A stretch of DNA of 50,152 nt from positions 1 through 50,152 of the forward strand of contig JAGQWR010000134.1 of NCBI GenBank assembly GCA_020437105.1, written 5' to 3'. Positions 33,869 through 41,440 of the stretch are shown here, piece by piece. The DNA comes from Saprospiraceae bacterium. GTDB taxonomy: Bacteria > Bacteroidota > Bacteroidia > Chitinophagales > Saprospiraceae. The notes beneath the pieces were generated by a model. The model saw nothing but the letters and a program-made list of their open reading frames with translations. It was not told where the DNA came from and made no database searches. Numbering within the stretch: the stretch's first letter is position 1; each line of letters starts with the position of its first letter. Both the position numbers and the translations under genes were made by a program.

Positions 33869-34081
33869 TTGTCACAAGAAGAAAGACGCGATCCATTTGA
33901 CGGGGACTATATTGGAAATATCTGGGGATGGAAGATCTCTTTCATTGGTCTGGGTGTTATATTATTCTTTGTAGGCTTGATGATTTGGAGATCCTATGCC
34001 ACCGGAAAGCCCATGTTTCCCACAGAAATGCCAGCGGAAGAGCAAACCGTCAGTCCTGTAGATTCAATGAAAATTGAATAA
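33869..34081 (+). CDS. Small membrane protein upstream of dapF
   Basis: The product is 70 residues if it starts at TTG 33869 (reading MSQEERRDPFDGDYIGNIWG), or 80 from a GTG at 33839. It has one clear membrane helix (ISFIGLGVILFFVGLMIW) and an acidic tail. No family is recognised. It is immediately upstream of dapF on the same strand (four bases apart), so the two are probably co-transcribed. The TTG start gives a better N-terminus. Confidence 0.6.
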   Translation: MSQEERRDPFDGDYIGNIWGWKISFIGLGVILFFVGLMIWRSYATGKPMFPTEMPAEEQTVSPVDSMKIE

Positions 34082-34085
34082 ACCT

Positions 34086-34883
34086 ATGGAGATTCCATTT
34101 ACCAAATATCAGGGTGCCGGCAATGATTTTATTATGATCGACTGCCGTCAAAAATCCTATCTGGATGTTTCCGACAGTGCCCGGGTCGTGCGTATGTGCA
34201 ACCGCCGATTCGGCATTGGTGCAGACGGTCTCATCCTGTTAAAGAATCATCCGGACTATGATTTTGAGATGACCTACTTTAATGCTGATGGGCGAGAAGG
34301 CAGTATGTGCGGAAATGGCGGACGCTGTATTGCTGCTTTCGCGAAGGCACTGGGTCTTATTCAGAATGAGTGTCTGTTTTTGGCAGTAGATGGCTTGCAC
34401 CGGGCACTGATCCAGGACAATGGCTGGGTGGAGCTGCAAATGCAAAACGTGGATACGCTGGAAATTGGGCCGGATGACACTTTTCTGGATACAGGTTCGC
34501 CACACCTTGTCAAGTTTGTTGACAAAGTCTCCGAAATAGATATTCATTCGGAAGGGAAAAAAATCCGGGAATCAGCTCGTTTTGCACCCGGTGGCACCAA
34601 TGTCAACTTTGTACAGGCCTGGGATGATTTTCTATTTGTTGCTACGTTTGAGCGTGGGGTAGAGGAGGAGACTCTGGCCTGCGGCACCGGAGTAACGGCA
34701 GCGGCGCTGGTGCATCATGTAAGGAGCCTGGCTACGCCAGGTACCTATTCCCAGCCAATTTCCACAAAAGGGGCTGATTTGGAGGTGCGATTTACCTATA
34801 CTGCCTCCGGTACTTTTGAAGACATCTGGTTATGTGGCCCGGCAGTGCGGGTGTTTGAGGGGAGGTTTGTTTCAGTAGTATAA
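34086..34883 (+). CDS. dapF: Diaminopimelate epimerase
   Basis: DapF interconverts LL- and meso-diaminopimelate in lysine and peptidoglycan synthesis. The 265-residue protein has the twin cysteine acid/base catalysts Cys75 (REGSMCGNGGRC) and Cys199 (ETLACGTGVTAAA), with FTKYQGAGNDFIMID at the N-terminus and FAPGGTNVNF before the second cysteine. The ATG at 34086 is preferred over a TTG at 34074. Family assignment is secure from the motif pair. Confidence 0.96.
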   Translation: MEIPFTKYQGAGNDFIMIDCRQKSYLDVSDSARVVRMCNRRFGIGADGLILLKNHPDYDFEMTYFNADGREGSMCGNGGRCIAAFAKALGLIQNECLFLAVDGLHRALIQDNGWVELQMQNVDTLEIGPDDTFLDTGSPHLVKFVDKVSEIDIHSEGKKIRESARFAPGGTNVNFVQAWDDFLFVATFERGVEEETLACGTGVTAAALVHHVRSLATPGTYSQPISTKGADLEVRFTYTASGTFEDIWLCGPAVRVFEGRFVSVV

Positions 34884-34888
34884 ACCGA

Positions 34889-35587
34889 TTATTCCTCAAA
34901 CGTCACCTCCAACTCCCGTTCAATATTTGCGCCGTTTTCAGACTCTGTAATACATTTTAAGGTTACATTTCCCGGTTTACCGTTGCCACTTTTTACGTGT
35001 ACAATGGCTGTGCTGCCAACGGTATAGGCAAAAGGTAAGACTTCTGCGGTGGCTGTATCCTGCATCATGACCTCAAAATCAATGCGGGCATTATTAGAAG
35101 GGGAGCCGGAATTTCGGAAAAGCTGTATAGTAACTTCGGCAAAATCAATCCGGTCAGTACCTACTGTTTGTTTGTCGGCTACAACAGTAAGATCCTGTGG
35201 ATATGCACGCTCGTAGGTAACCTTAAGCGGGGCAACAAAGTTGGTGACCCGGGCATTAACGATCACTTCTTCAGCAACGGTTGTGCTACTGATCAAAGTG
35301 GCTTCAGCTGATTTACCCGAAGCAACCAGGGTAACCATTTTCGGGTCACCGGAATCTGCTTCAGCAAATTTTCCATCTTCGGTGAAAAATGTGATTTCCT
35401 GATTGGCATCTGCCAATGTACCCAGGGTTGCAGTGAGTGTGGCTCGATCCAGACCGTCTGCCAATAAGGTTAGTTTTTCGGCTTCCAGGGAAATGATCTG
35501 GCTTACATCAACACCTACTGCCGGATCTTGAAGATCACAGGCATTTATACTGGCAGCAAGGCCAAAAAGAAGGATATATCGTTTCAT
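34889..35587 (-). CDS. Lipoprotein with Ig-like domains, part of unknown three-gene unit
   Basis: The 232-residue product starts MKRYILLFGLAASINAC, with a lipobox cysteine at residue 17. It then shows two Ig-like (Big-1/invasin-type) modules (VSQIISLEAEKLTLLADG through FVAPLKVTYE, and YPQDLTVVADKQTV to the end), rich in Val/Thr. Such modules often support surface adhesion or structure. It is the last gene of the minus-strand set 37390-34889 and is followed at once by the converging dapF. Function unknown. Confidence 0.75.
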   Translation of the reverse strand: MKRYILLFGLAASINACDLQDPAVGVDVSQIISLEAEKLTLLADGLDRATLTATLGTLADANQEITFFTEDGKFAEADSGDPKMVTLVASGKSAEATLISSTTVAEEVIVNARVTNFVAPLKVTYERAYPQDLTVVADKQTVGTDRIDFAEVTIQLFRNSGSPSNNARIDFEVMMQDTATAEVLPFAYTVGSTAIVHVKSGNGKPGNVTLKCITESENGANIERELEVTFEE

Positions 35588-35599
35588 GAGTTTATGGGT

Positions 35600-35950
35600 C
35601 TAAACAACAGGCTGACATTTAATAATAGCTTCTATTGGCTTTTGATAGGAGGTCTGCTCCTCCGCATTGATTGCCTTGGCCATCAAAAGCGTGAAGTACT
35701 CATCCGGTTCGGCGCAAACCATTTTTACCAAAATCTGGCAATCCACAGAAGTTTCTCCTTCCGCACATTCCACTTCTACCGTCATTTGAGCCTCGCCATT
35801 GTCGAAGGTACAGGATTGTAAGAGGGTAGATAATACCACCTTACATATACCCGGGGCGTTTGGAACAACCGAGAGCTTTACTTCAGTTTCTTCCTGGCAG
35901 TTTATCTCAATAGGTGGTTCCTGCAGGAATTTTATAATAGGCTTTGACAT
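35600..35950 (-). CDS. Hypothetical protein, 116 aa, part of unknown three-gene unit
   Basis: The product begins MSKPIIKFLQEPPIEINC and has a beta-strand-like pattern with several cysteines (INC, GIC, SC, VECAEG, VDC, VCAEP, KCQP). No signal peptide is apparent, and no family is recognised. It lies between two genes for envelope proteins on the same strand, 12 bases from the downstream one and 24 from the upstream one, so all three are probably co-transcribed. Its lack of a signal peptide makes its place in this unit puzzling. Confidence 0.65.
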   Translation of the reverse strand: MSKPIIKFLQEPPIEINCQEETEVKLSVVPNAPGICKVVLSTLLQSCTFDNGEAQMTVEVECAEGETSVDCQILVKMVCAEPDEYFTLLMAKAINAEEQTSYQKPIEAIIKCQPVV

Positions 35951-35974
35951 AAATTTTCGTTTTTTTTGGAAGGA

Positions 35975-37390
35975 TTAATTGCCCGGATTGACTTTATAAT
36001 CACTACCACTAAATAAAGCATTAAAGCGATTAAACAGGTCACCATCAAAATTAATCCCAATAACAGGGCCTATCCGGATATCAGAATCATTGGTCAATGG
36101 GCTAATAGATGGTTGTTTAAAAAGTGTCGTTCCTAAATCTATCGACAGATACCTGTTTACATCATAACTCAGTCCGATAATCGGATAAAAACCTACGGCC
36201 TTATCCAGTATTTGTCCGTGATAGTTGAGATCTCCGCTCACGGACACACCGACAAGAATGGATAGTTTGTTAATAAAATAAGGGCCGGCGAGATAGGGCT
36301 GAGCGATCCGCTTATCTACCGGAAGCAGATAAAATTTCAGGGCGGTGTATCCAAATACATCCAGGTCTTTGTTGTCCTGGAAGGTATTAAAACCGACCAT
36401 CCCGCCACCAAATGCGGTTCCTATTTTAATGGCATTAAGCTCAGTGACAGAGATTTCTTCCGGCGAAGTAATCACATAACTGGAGTAGGTTTCTATCAGT
36501 TTACTTCGAATAATCAGAAGGAGTTCAGGTAATTGTTCCTGAGCATCCTTAGACCCTCCTATAGCATTATTCAACTGTTTTTCAATCGATTGAATTTCCA
36601 TCTCCAGATCGGCTCTGTCCGGAGAATCTGCTGGCATATTGGCCAACTCATCTTTTGCCTGTTCTACCTGGGGCCCAAGCAAGGTGATTAATTGTTCCTG
36701 TGAAACGTAGCGTCCAATAGCCTGGCTTAAGTTTTGTAAGGTAAGCGGACTAATCGGGAGGTTTCCATAATTGCTGGTCGTTGTTGTTCCGCCATCAAAA
36801 AGGGAGGCATATTGATCCTGGCTGGCCAAATAGGTTGTTACCTCTTCATTGATAATGGATTGGATTTCTGATACTCCAATGCCTCCTTTGCTTTTTCCGA
36901 CAGCTAATACTCTATTTTGAATATTACCCATGACCAGGGTTTTCTCCTCTTCGGATAATTTAAAATTCACCCTTTCGGAAAAGGTAAACTCCATCATGTA
37001 CTCACTGGAAAATTGCAGGGCTTTATCCATGTAAAGCCGATAGGTGTTTACATCTTCTGTACGGTCGGCATACCATACTGCCGAATCAAGGGGTGGGCCG
37101 GCAAGAATGGAAGCAATCTTGTCACCTGTGAGCTGTTGGAGCTTTTTTTTGCGGTTAAAGACTGTTCTCCCGGTGCTCCAGATTTTCACCTTTACGGCGT
37201 CTGCTCTGCCATTATTTGGAAGTTTGCTACTTCCAATAATATAAAATTGGCGCCCGTAGGGCAGGCTGCCAATGATCTTTCCCTGGTCATAACTGACTTC
37301 CGGAATGTCCAGGCTGTTTTGGGCTTCCAGTTCAGCTGGAAGCAAAACTTGAAATAGTAGAAAAATTAAAGCGTAGTGTTTAAGTTTCAT
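35975..37390 (-). CDS. Hypothetical outer-membrane/secreted protein, 471 aa
   Basis: ATG at 37390 gives a signal peptide (MKLKHYALIFLLFQVLLPAELEAQ), so it was chosen over an earlier start at 37462. The middle region (about residues 150-300) is Gln/Glu-rich and probably helical (LTLQNLSQAIGRYVSQEQ), and the C-terminal part has barrel-like strands (GTAFGGGMVGFNTFQ, LSILVGVSVSGDLNYHGQ, VNRYLSIDLGTTLFKQ). No family is recognised. It begins the unit 37390-34889; a TATATTTG at 37430-37423 on the minus strand could be its -7 element (no convincing -33). Confidence 0.7.
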   Translation of the reverse strand: MKLKHYALIFLLFQVLLPAELEAQNSLDIPEVSYDQGKIIGSLPYGRQFYIIGSSKLPNNGRADAVKVKIWSTGRTVFNRKKKLQQLTGDKIASILAGPPLDSAVWYADRTEDVNTYRLYMDKALQFSSEYMMEFTFSERVNFKLSEEEKTLVMGNIQNRVLAVGKSKGGIGVSEIQSIINEEVTTYLASQDQYASLFDGGTTTTSNYGNLPISPLTLQNLSQAIGRYVSQEQLITLLGPQVEQAKDELANMPADSPDRADLEMEIQSIEKQLNNAIGGSKDAQEQLPELLLIIRSKLIETYSSYVITSPEEISVTELNAIKIGTAFGGGMVGFNTFQDNKDLDVFGYTALKFYLLPVDKRIAQPYLAGPYFINKLSILVGVSVSGDLNYHGQILDKAVGFYPIIGLSYDVNRYLSIDLGTTLFKQPSISPLTNDSDIRIGPVIGINFDGDLFNRFNALFSGSDYKVNPGN

Positions 37391-37505
37391 GCCGCTCGGT
37401 TCATTGAGGATTCGAATGCAGTCAAATATATTTCCCGGGGAGCTATACACCACCTCAGGCATAGAATATTACGCATGAAAATTAAGCATTTTTTGGGAAT
37501 TGTCC

Positions 37506-37823
37506 TTAATCGTCTGTCAGTCCGAGTTTTGCACCGGCTAATTCAGAAAATGCGTGTTGGTCGCCCTGTGTTTTAGCTATCTCCATTCCGGCCTGGTACA
37601 TTTGAATGGCCTGCTCCGCCTGCCCCATACTTTCCAGTAATTTTCCGAAATGGTAATAGGTTCCCACGTAATCAGGTATTTCCCGGACCAGCTTTTCATA
37701 CTGTGCTGCTGCCCGGGATTGGTCGCCCGTTTTCTCAAACTCCTTTGCGAGCGCAAATATGAGAAACGCGTCTGTCGGGTTTTCCTGCAGGAATGCCTGT
37801 AATTTTTCTAATCTTGATGACAC
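37506..37823 (-). CDS. Small TPR-repeat protein
   Basis: The 105-residue product contains two to three tetratricopeptide-like helices (DAFLIFALAKEFEKTGDQSRAAAQY, split; YHFGKLLESMGQAEQAIQMYQ), the kind used for protein-protein contacts. There is no signal peptide, so it is probably cytoplasmic. It lies 23 bases from the tex gene on the same strand and may be co-transcribed with it. The partner is unknown. Confidence 0.8.
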   Translation of the reverse strand: MSSRLEKLQAFLQENPTDAFLIFALAKEFEKTGDQSRAAAQYEKLVREIPDYVGTYYHFGKLLESMGQAEQAIQMYQAGMEIAKTQGDQHAFSELAGAKLGLTDD

Positions 37824-37846
37824 GGCAGCGGTTTTTAGTGTTGTGA

Positions 37847-39973
37847 TTATTGGCTCTTCATGCTTAGTGTAATGCGCTTCCGGGGAAGATCTACTTCTAC
37901 TACACGCACTTTCACTTCTTGTTGGAGCGAGACAACATCTACCGGATTTTTTACAAAGCGATCAGCCATTTGAGAAACATGCACCAGCCCGTCCTGTTTG
38001 ACACCAATATCTACAAACGCGCCAAAATTGGTAATGTTTGTTACGATGCCGTTCAGGATCATACCCGGGCGTAAATCTTCCATGGTATAAACGCCTTCCG
38101 AAAATTCAAAACTTTTAGCTTTCCCCCGAGGGTCTAGTCCGGGTTTGTTTAGCTCTTGCAGGATGTCTTTAAGCGTTGGCAAGCCAATGGCTGGTCCGAC
38201 ATATTTTTCCAGACGAATTTGATCCCGTAGTTTTTTGTCCCGGATCAAATCAGGAATGGAGCATCCGAGGTCTGCGGCCATTTGTTTGACAAGGCTATAG
38301 CGCTCCGGGTGTACAGCGGTATTGTCCAGCGGATTTGGTGCTTCCCGTATTCTTAAAAATCCAGCAGCCTGCTCAAAGGCTTTTTCGCCCAGTCTGCTCA
38401 CACTTTTAAGCTCTTCCCGAGAATGAAATTGGCCGACCTTGGATCGGTACTCAATAATATTTGCGGCCAGGGTGGGACCTAATCCGGAAACATAGGTCAA
38501 CAAGTGTTTGCTGGCGGTATTGAGATTGATGCCTACGCTATTTACACAACTTTCGACGGTTCTATCCAGACTTTCCTTGAGTTGCCCTTGATTGACATCA
38601 TGTTGGTATTGGCCAACCCCAATGGACTTGGCATCGAGTTTTACAAGCTCGGCCAGCGGATCCATGAGTCGTCGGCCAATAGACACAGAACCCCTGATCG
38701 TGAGATCGTGGTCCGGAAATTCTTCCCGTGCAATTTCGGAGGCTGAATAAATGGAAGCTCCACTTTCATTTACCTGAAAAACTTCCACTTCGGAAGCAAA
38801 AGAAGCGTTTCGGAGTAGTTGCATGCTTTCCCTTCCGGCGGTGCCATTGCCCACTGCAATTGCCTCGATCTGGTATTTTTGTATTAGGTCTTCCAGGGTA
38901 CGAAGCGCTTCTGCGGCCTGATTTTGTGGTGGATGCGGGAATATGGTGGTATGTTTTAACAAGTCGCCGTTGTCGTCCAGGACTACAATTTTACATCCTG
39001 TGCGAAATCCCGGATCAATGGCCAGTGTCTTTTTTTGGCCTAATGGGGCGGCCAACAACAGCTGCCGCAGGTTCTCTGCAAAGACCAGAATAGCCTCCTC
39101 GTCTGCTTTTTCTTTGGAGGATTGTCGAAACTCCGTTTCGATAGCCGGACCCAATAAGCGTTTAAAACTATCTGCTATGGCTTCTTCTAATTGACGGGTA
39201 CACAGGTTGTCTTTGTTGCAGTACAATTTTTTAAGTTGCCAGACCGCTTCTTCTTCCTCCGGACTGATACGTACCCGTAATAAACCTTCTGCTTCACCGC
39301 GGCGAATGGCTAATAATCGATGTGAGGGGCATTTTTTTAATGCCTCTGTAAAGTCAAAATAGTCGCGGTATTTAGCGGCTTCTTCGTCTTTGCCACGTGC
39401 TACTTTTGAATAGAGGATGGCTTCCCGGCTATACAATTGCCGCATCCGGTTTCGCGCAATCTGGTCTTCATTGATTCGTTCGGCAATGATATCCCGGGCA
39501 CCTTGTAGGGCTTCTTCTACAGTTGGCACTTCCTCCTGAATATAGGCTTTAGCGAGGACGGCCGGATCATCGTTAACCTGAGCCCAGATAGATTTAGCCA
39601 ACGGTTCGAGGCCTTTATCCCGTGCGATGGTAGCGCGTGTTTTGCGCTTTTGTTTGTAGGGCAGATAGAGGTCTTCCAGCTCTGCTGTATCCATGGTTTT
39701 CCGGATAGCAGACTCCAGTGCAGGCGTTAACTTTCCTTGTTCCTCGATGGCGGATAGGATGGTTTCCCGACGTTTTTCCAGGTCTGCCAATTTCTTTAGT
39801 CCTTTATCGATATCGGCTAATTGAACCTCATCTAAGGACCCGGTGGCCTCTTTTCGATAACGGGCGATGAAGGGGATGGTAGCCCCCTCGCTCAATAATT
39901 TAGCTACCTGTCGAATTTGAGATGCAGGTATGTTAAGTGTCTTTTGCAGGTATGAAATATGGATCTCTGTCAT
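37847..39973 (-). CDS. tex: Tex-family RNA-binding transcription accessory protein
   Basis: The 708-residue product is a Tex (toxin expression) homologue. ATG at 39973 is used because the family starts MTEIHISYLQ-like, before an RYRKEATGSLDE motif. Domains are the N-terminal helical region, a YqgF-like RNase H fold (KTLAIDPGFRTGCKIVV), helix-hairpin-helix (HLLTYVSGLGPTLAANI) and a C-terminal S1 RNA-binding domain (GIVTNITNFGAFVDIGVK). Tex acts in transcription and RNA turnover in several bacteria. It is followed by a TPR gene. Confidence 0.94.
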   Translation of the reverse strand: MTEIHISYLQKTLNIPASQIRQVAKLLSEGATIPFIARYRKEATGSLDEVQLADIDKGLKKLADLEKRRETILSAIEEQGKLTPALESAIRKTMDTAELEDLYLPYKQKRKTRATIARDKGLEPLAKSIWAQVNDDPAVLAKAYIQEEVPTVEEALQGARDIIAERINEDQIARNRMRQLYSREAILYSKVARGKDEEAAKYRDYFDFTEALKKCPSHRLLAIRRGEAEGLLRVRISPEEEEAVWQLKKLYCNKDNLCTRQLEEAIADSFKRLLGPAIETEFRQSSKEKADEEAILVFAENLRQLLLAAPLGQKKTLAIDPGFRTGCKIVVLDDNGDLLKHTTIFPHPPQNQAAEALRTLEDLIQKYQIEAIAVGNGTAGRESMQLLRNASFASEVEVFQVNESGASIYSASEIAREEFPDHDLTIRGSVSIGRRLMDPLAELVKLDAKSIGVGQYQHDVNQGQLKESLDRTVESCVNSVGINLNTASKHLLTYVSGLGPTLAANIIEYRSKVGQFHSREELKSVSRLGEKAFEQAAGFLRIREAPNPLDNTAVHPERYSLVKQMAADLGCSIPDLIRDKKLRDQIRLEKYVGPAIGLPTLKDILQELNKPGLDPRGKAKSFEFSEGVYTMEDLRPGMILNGIVTNITNFGAFVDIGVKQDGLVHVSQMADRFVKNPVDVVSLQQEVKVRVVEVDLPRKRITLSMKSQ

Positions 39974-40044
39974 GAGGCAAATATATAGACCCAAATGAAA
40001 GTGGTCCGGGATTTTTTGCTTTTTCTTTTTGTGCAAAAAATAAG

Positions 40045-40079
40045 ATAAAAAAAAGAGGCTGACCAAATGGCCAGCCTCT
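40045..40079 (-). terminator. Terminator after susD
   Basis: The stem AGAGGCTG (40054-40061) with CAGCCTCT (40072-40079) is followed on the minus strand by a long T-run (A-run at 40047-40054 on the given strand). It ends the susC-susD unit 25 bases after the susD stop. Confidence 0.88.
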
Positions 40080-40103
40080 CCGTATTCTGTCAGTTAAACA
40101 GTA

Positions 40104-41429
40104 CTAGTTTTCACTAACCGGACGAGGAAGTTGAGTCCAAACATCATCATCAGGGCGATCGATAGTAAGTTCATCTAAACGATTATAACGGCGCATATCA
40201 ACCCAGCGGTGTCCCTGTCCAAAGAGCGACCATCTGCGTTGATCCAACATTTCATCCGTAACAGAATCATCGTCTGATCCACCTGCATAAGCACCGAGGC
40301 CGTTGCCGGTACGGATTACGTCAAGAGCAGAAATAGCTTCTGTATTGTTGGTTCCAATATTGGATTCAGCATAGATCAAAATCAACTCTTCATTTGAGAT
40401 ATAAGAAATGGGAGTTGATTGTGAATTCCAAAGAACCACATCATGGTCTCCGGTCAGGCCATCCAGGCTGATAGCACCACTGGGGCGCATCGCAATTTTC
40501 GCATTCCGTGCATCAGCCGGATCCAGGCTGAGTACAAAATCCGGGTGTGCAACGATTGCTTCAGACTGGTCTGGAGTCCGGAAAACCGGATTGAGCTCCT
40601 CTCCACCAGCGGTAGTGTAATAACGACTCGGGCCCATTTGGAAATCTCCGGCTAAGTCGAAAAACGATTCGTTCAGATGGCTTAAAGCACTTGCTTTATC
40701 ATTCCGATAAAGAGCAACTCTGGCCTGAACCGCGCGTGTAAACTGGCGGAATGTTGCCGGGGTATCAAATCCGGCAAAACCTGGAGAAAGTGAAAATGCA
40801 AATTCATCACCTGCATTATTTAGGTCATTTGCAGCAGTTTCCAACAGCTCATTTATATCGCGTAATGCGTTTTCATAAGATTGGAAAGCACCCAGATTGT
40901 CCGGGTCAGCTACATCTGTCCGAATACCATTTTGGTATTGCAGGTTAAGTGCGAGAAGCAATTCATACGCTTTCATGGTATTCGCAAAAGCGGTGAAACC
41001 AAGGCGTTCGGCAGCTGATAAGTCAGCTTTGGAGTTTGCTACGGCTTCAATGATAATATTGCATTGTTTCACATTGGCGTAACGACCAGCGTAGGGACGT
41101 GTGCCATAGAAACCGGCATCATCCAAAACGGCACTGCCTTTACCCAGCAATTCCCCAGTATAACGTGGGTCTGAGCTGGTAAAGAACCAATAGTCACGTC
41201 CGAGAATCGATGTTACATCGTAATAAAATCCGATTTCATCGCGACCCAGCTGCTCTACACCTAAAGCAAGTGCACGCAGTTCGTTGAGTGTGGCATCCTC
41301 TAAAATAGGTGCTAAACTCGGGTTGTTGGGATCCGGAACGTCGTCGATCGTACACCCAGTCCAACCAGCGAGTGCAAAGAGCATGGCCAGTAGATATAGT
41401 TTGATATTTTTTAGTTGCATCATGTTCAA
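40104..41429 (-). CDS. SusD/RagB family nutrient-binding lipoprotein
   Basis: The 441-residue product is a SusD-type surface lipoprotein. The signal peptide ends at the lipobox GWTGC (Cys26), then DDVPDPNNPSLAPIL follows. It has a helical TPR-like core (FANTMKAYELLLALNLQYQ) and the terminal RWSLFGQGHRWVDMRRYNRL motif common to SusD proteins. It works with the SusC-type channel just upstream to bind and hand over polymers or oligopeptides at the outer membrane. The substrate cannot be inferred from the sequence. Confidence 0.93.
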   Translation of the reverse strand: MNMMQLKNIKLYLLAMLFALAGWTGCTIDDVPDPNNPSLAPILEDATLNELRALALGVEQLGRDEIGFYYDVTSILGRDYWFFTSSDPRYTGELLGKGSAVLDDAGFYGTRPYAGRYANVKQCNIIIEAVANSKADLSAAERLGFTAFANTMKAYELLLALNLQYQNGIRTDVADPDNLGAFQSYENALRDINELLETAANDLNNAGDEFAFSLSPGFAGFDTPATFRQFTRAVQARVALYRNDKASALSHLNESFFDLAGDFQMGPSRYYTTAGGEELNPVFRTPDQSEAIVAHPDFVLSLDPADARNAKIAMRPSGAISLDGLTGDHDVVLWNSQSTPISYISNEELILIYAESNIGTNNTEAISALDVIRTGNGLGAYAGGSDDDSVTDEMLDQRRWSLFGQGHRWVDMRRYNRLDELTIDRPDDDVWTQLPRPVSEN

Positions 41430-41440
41430 TTTTTTGGTGA

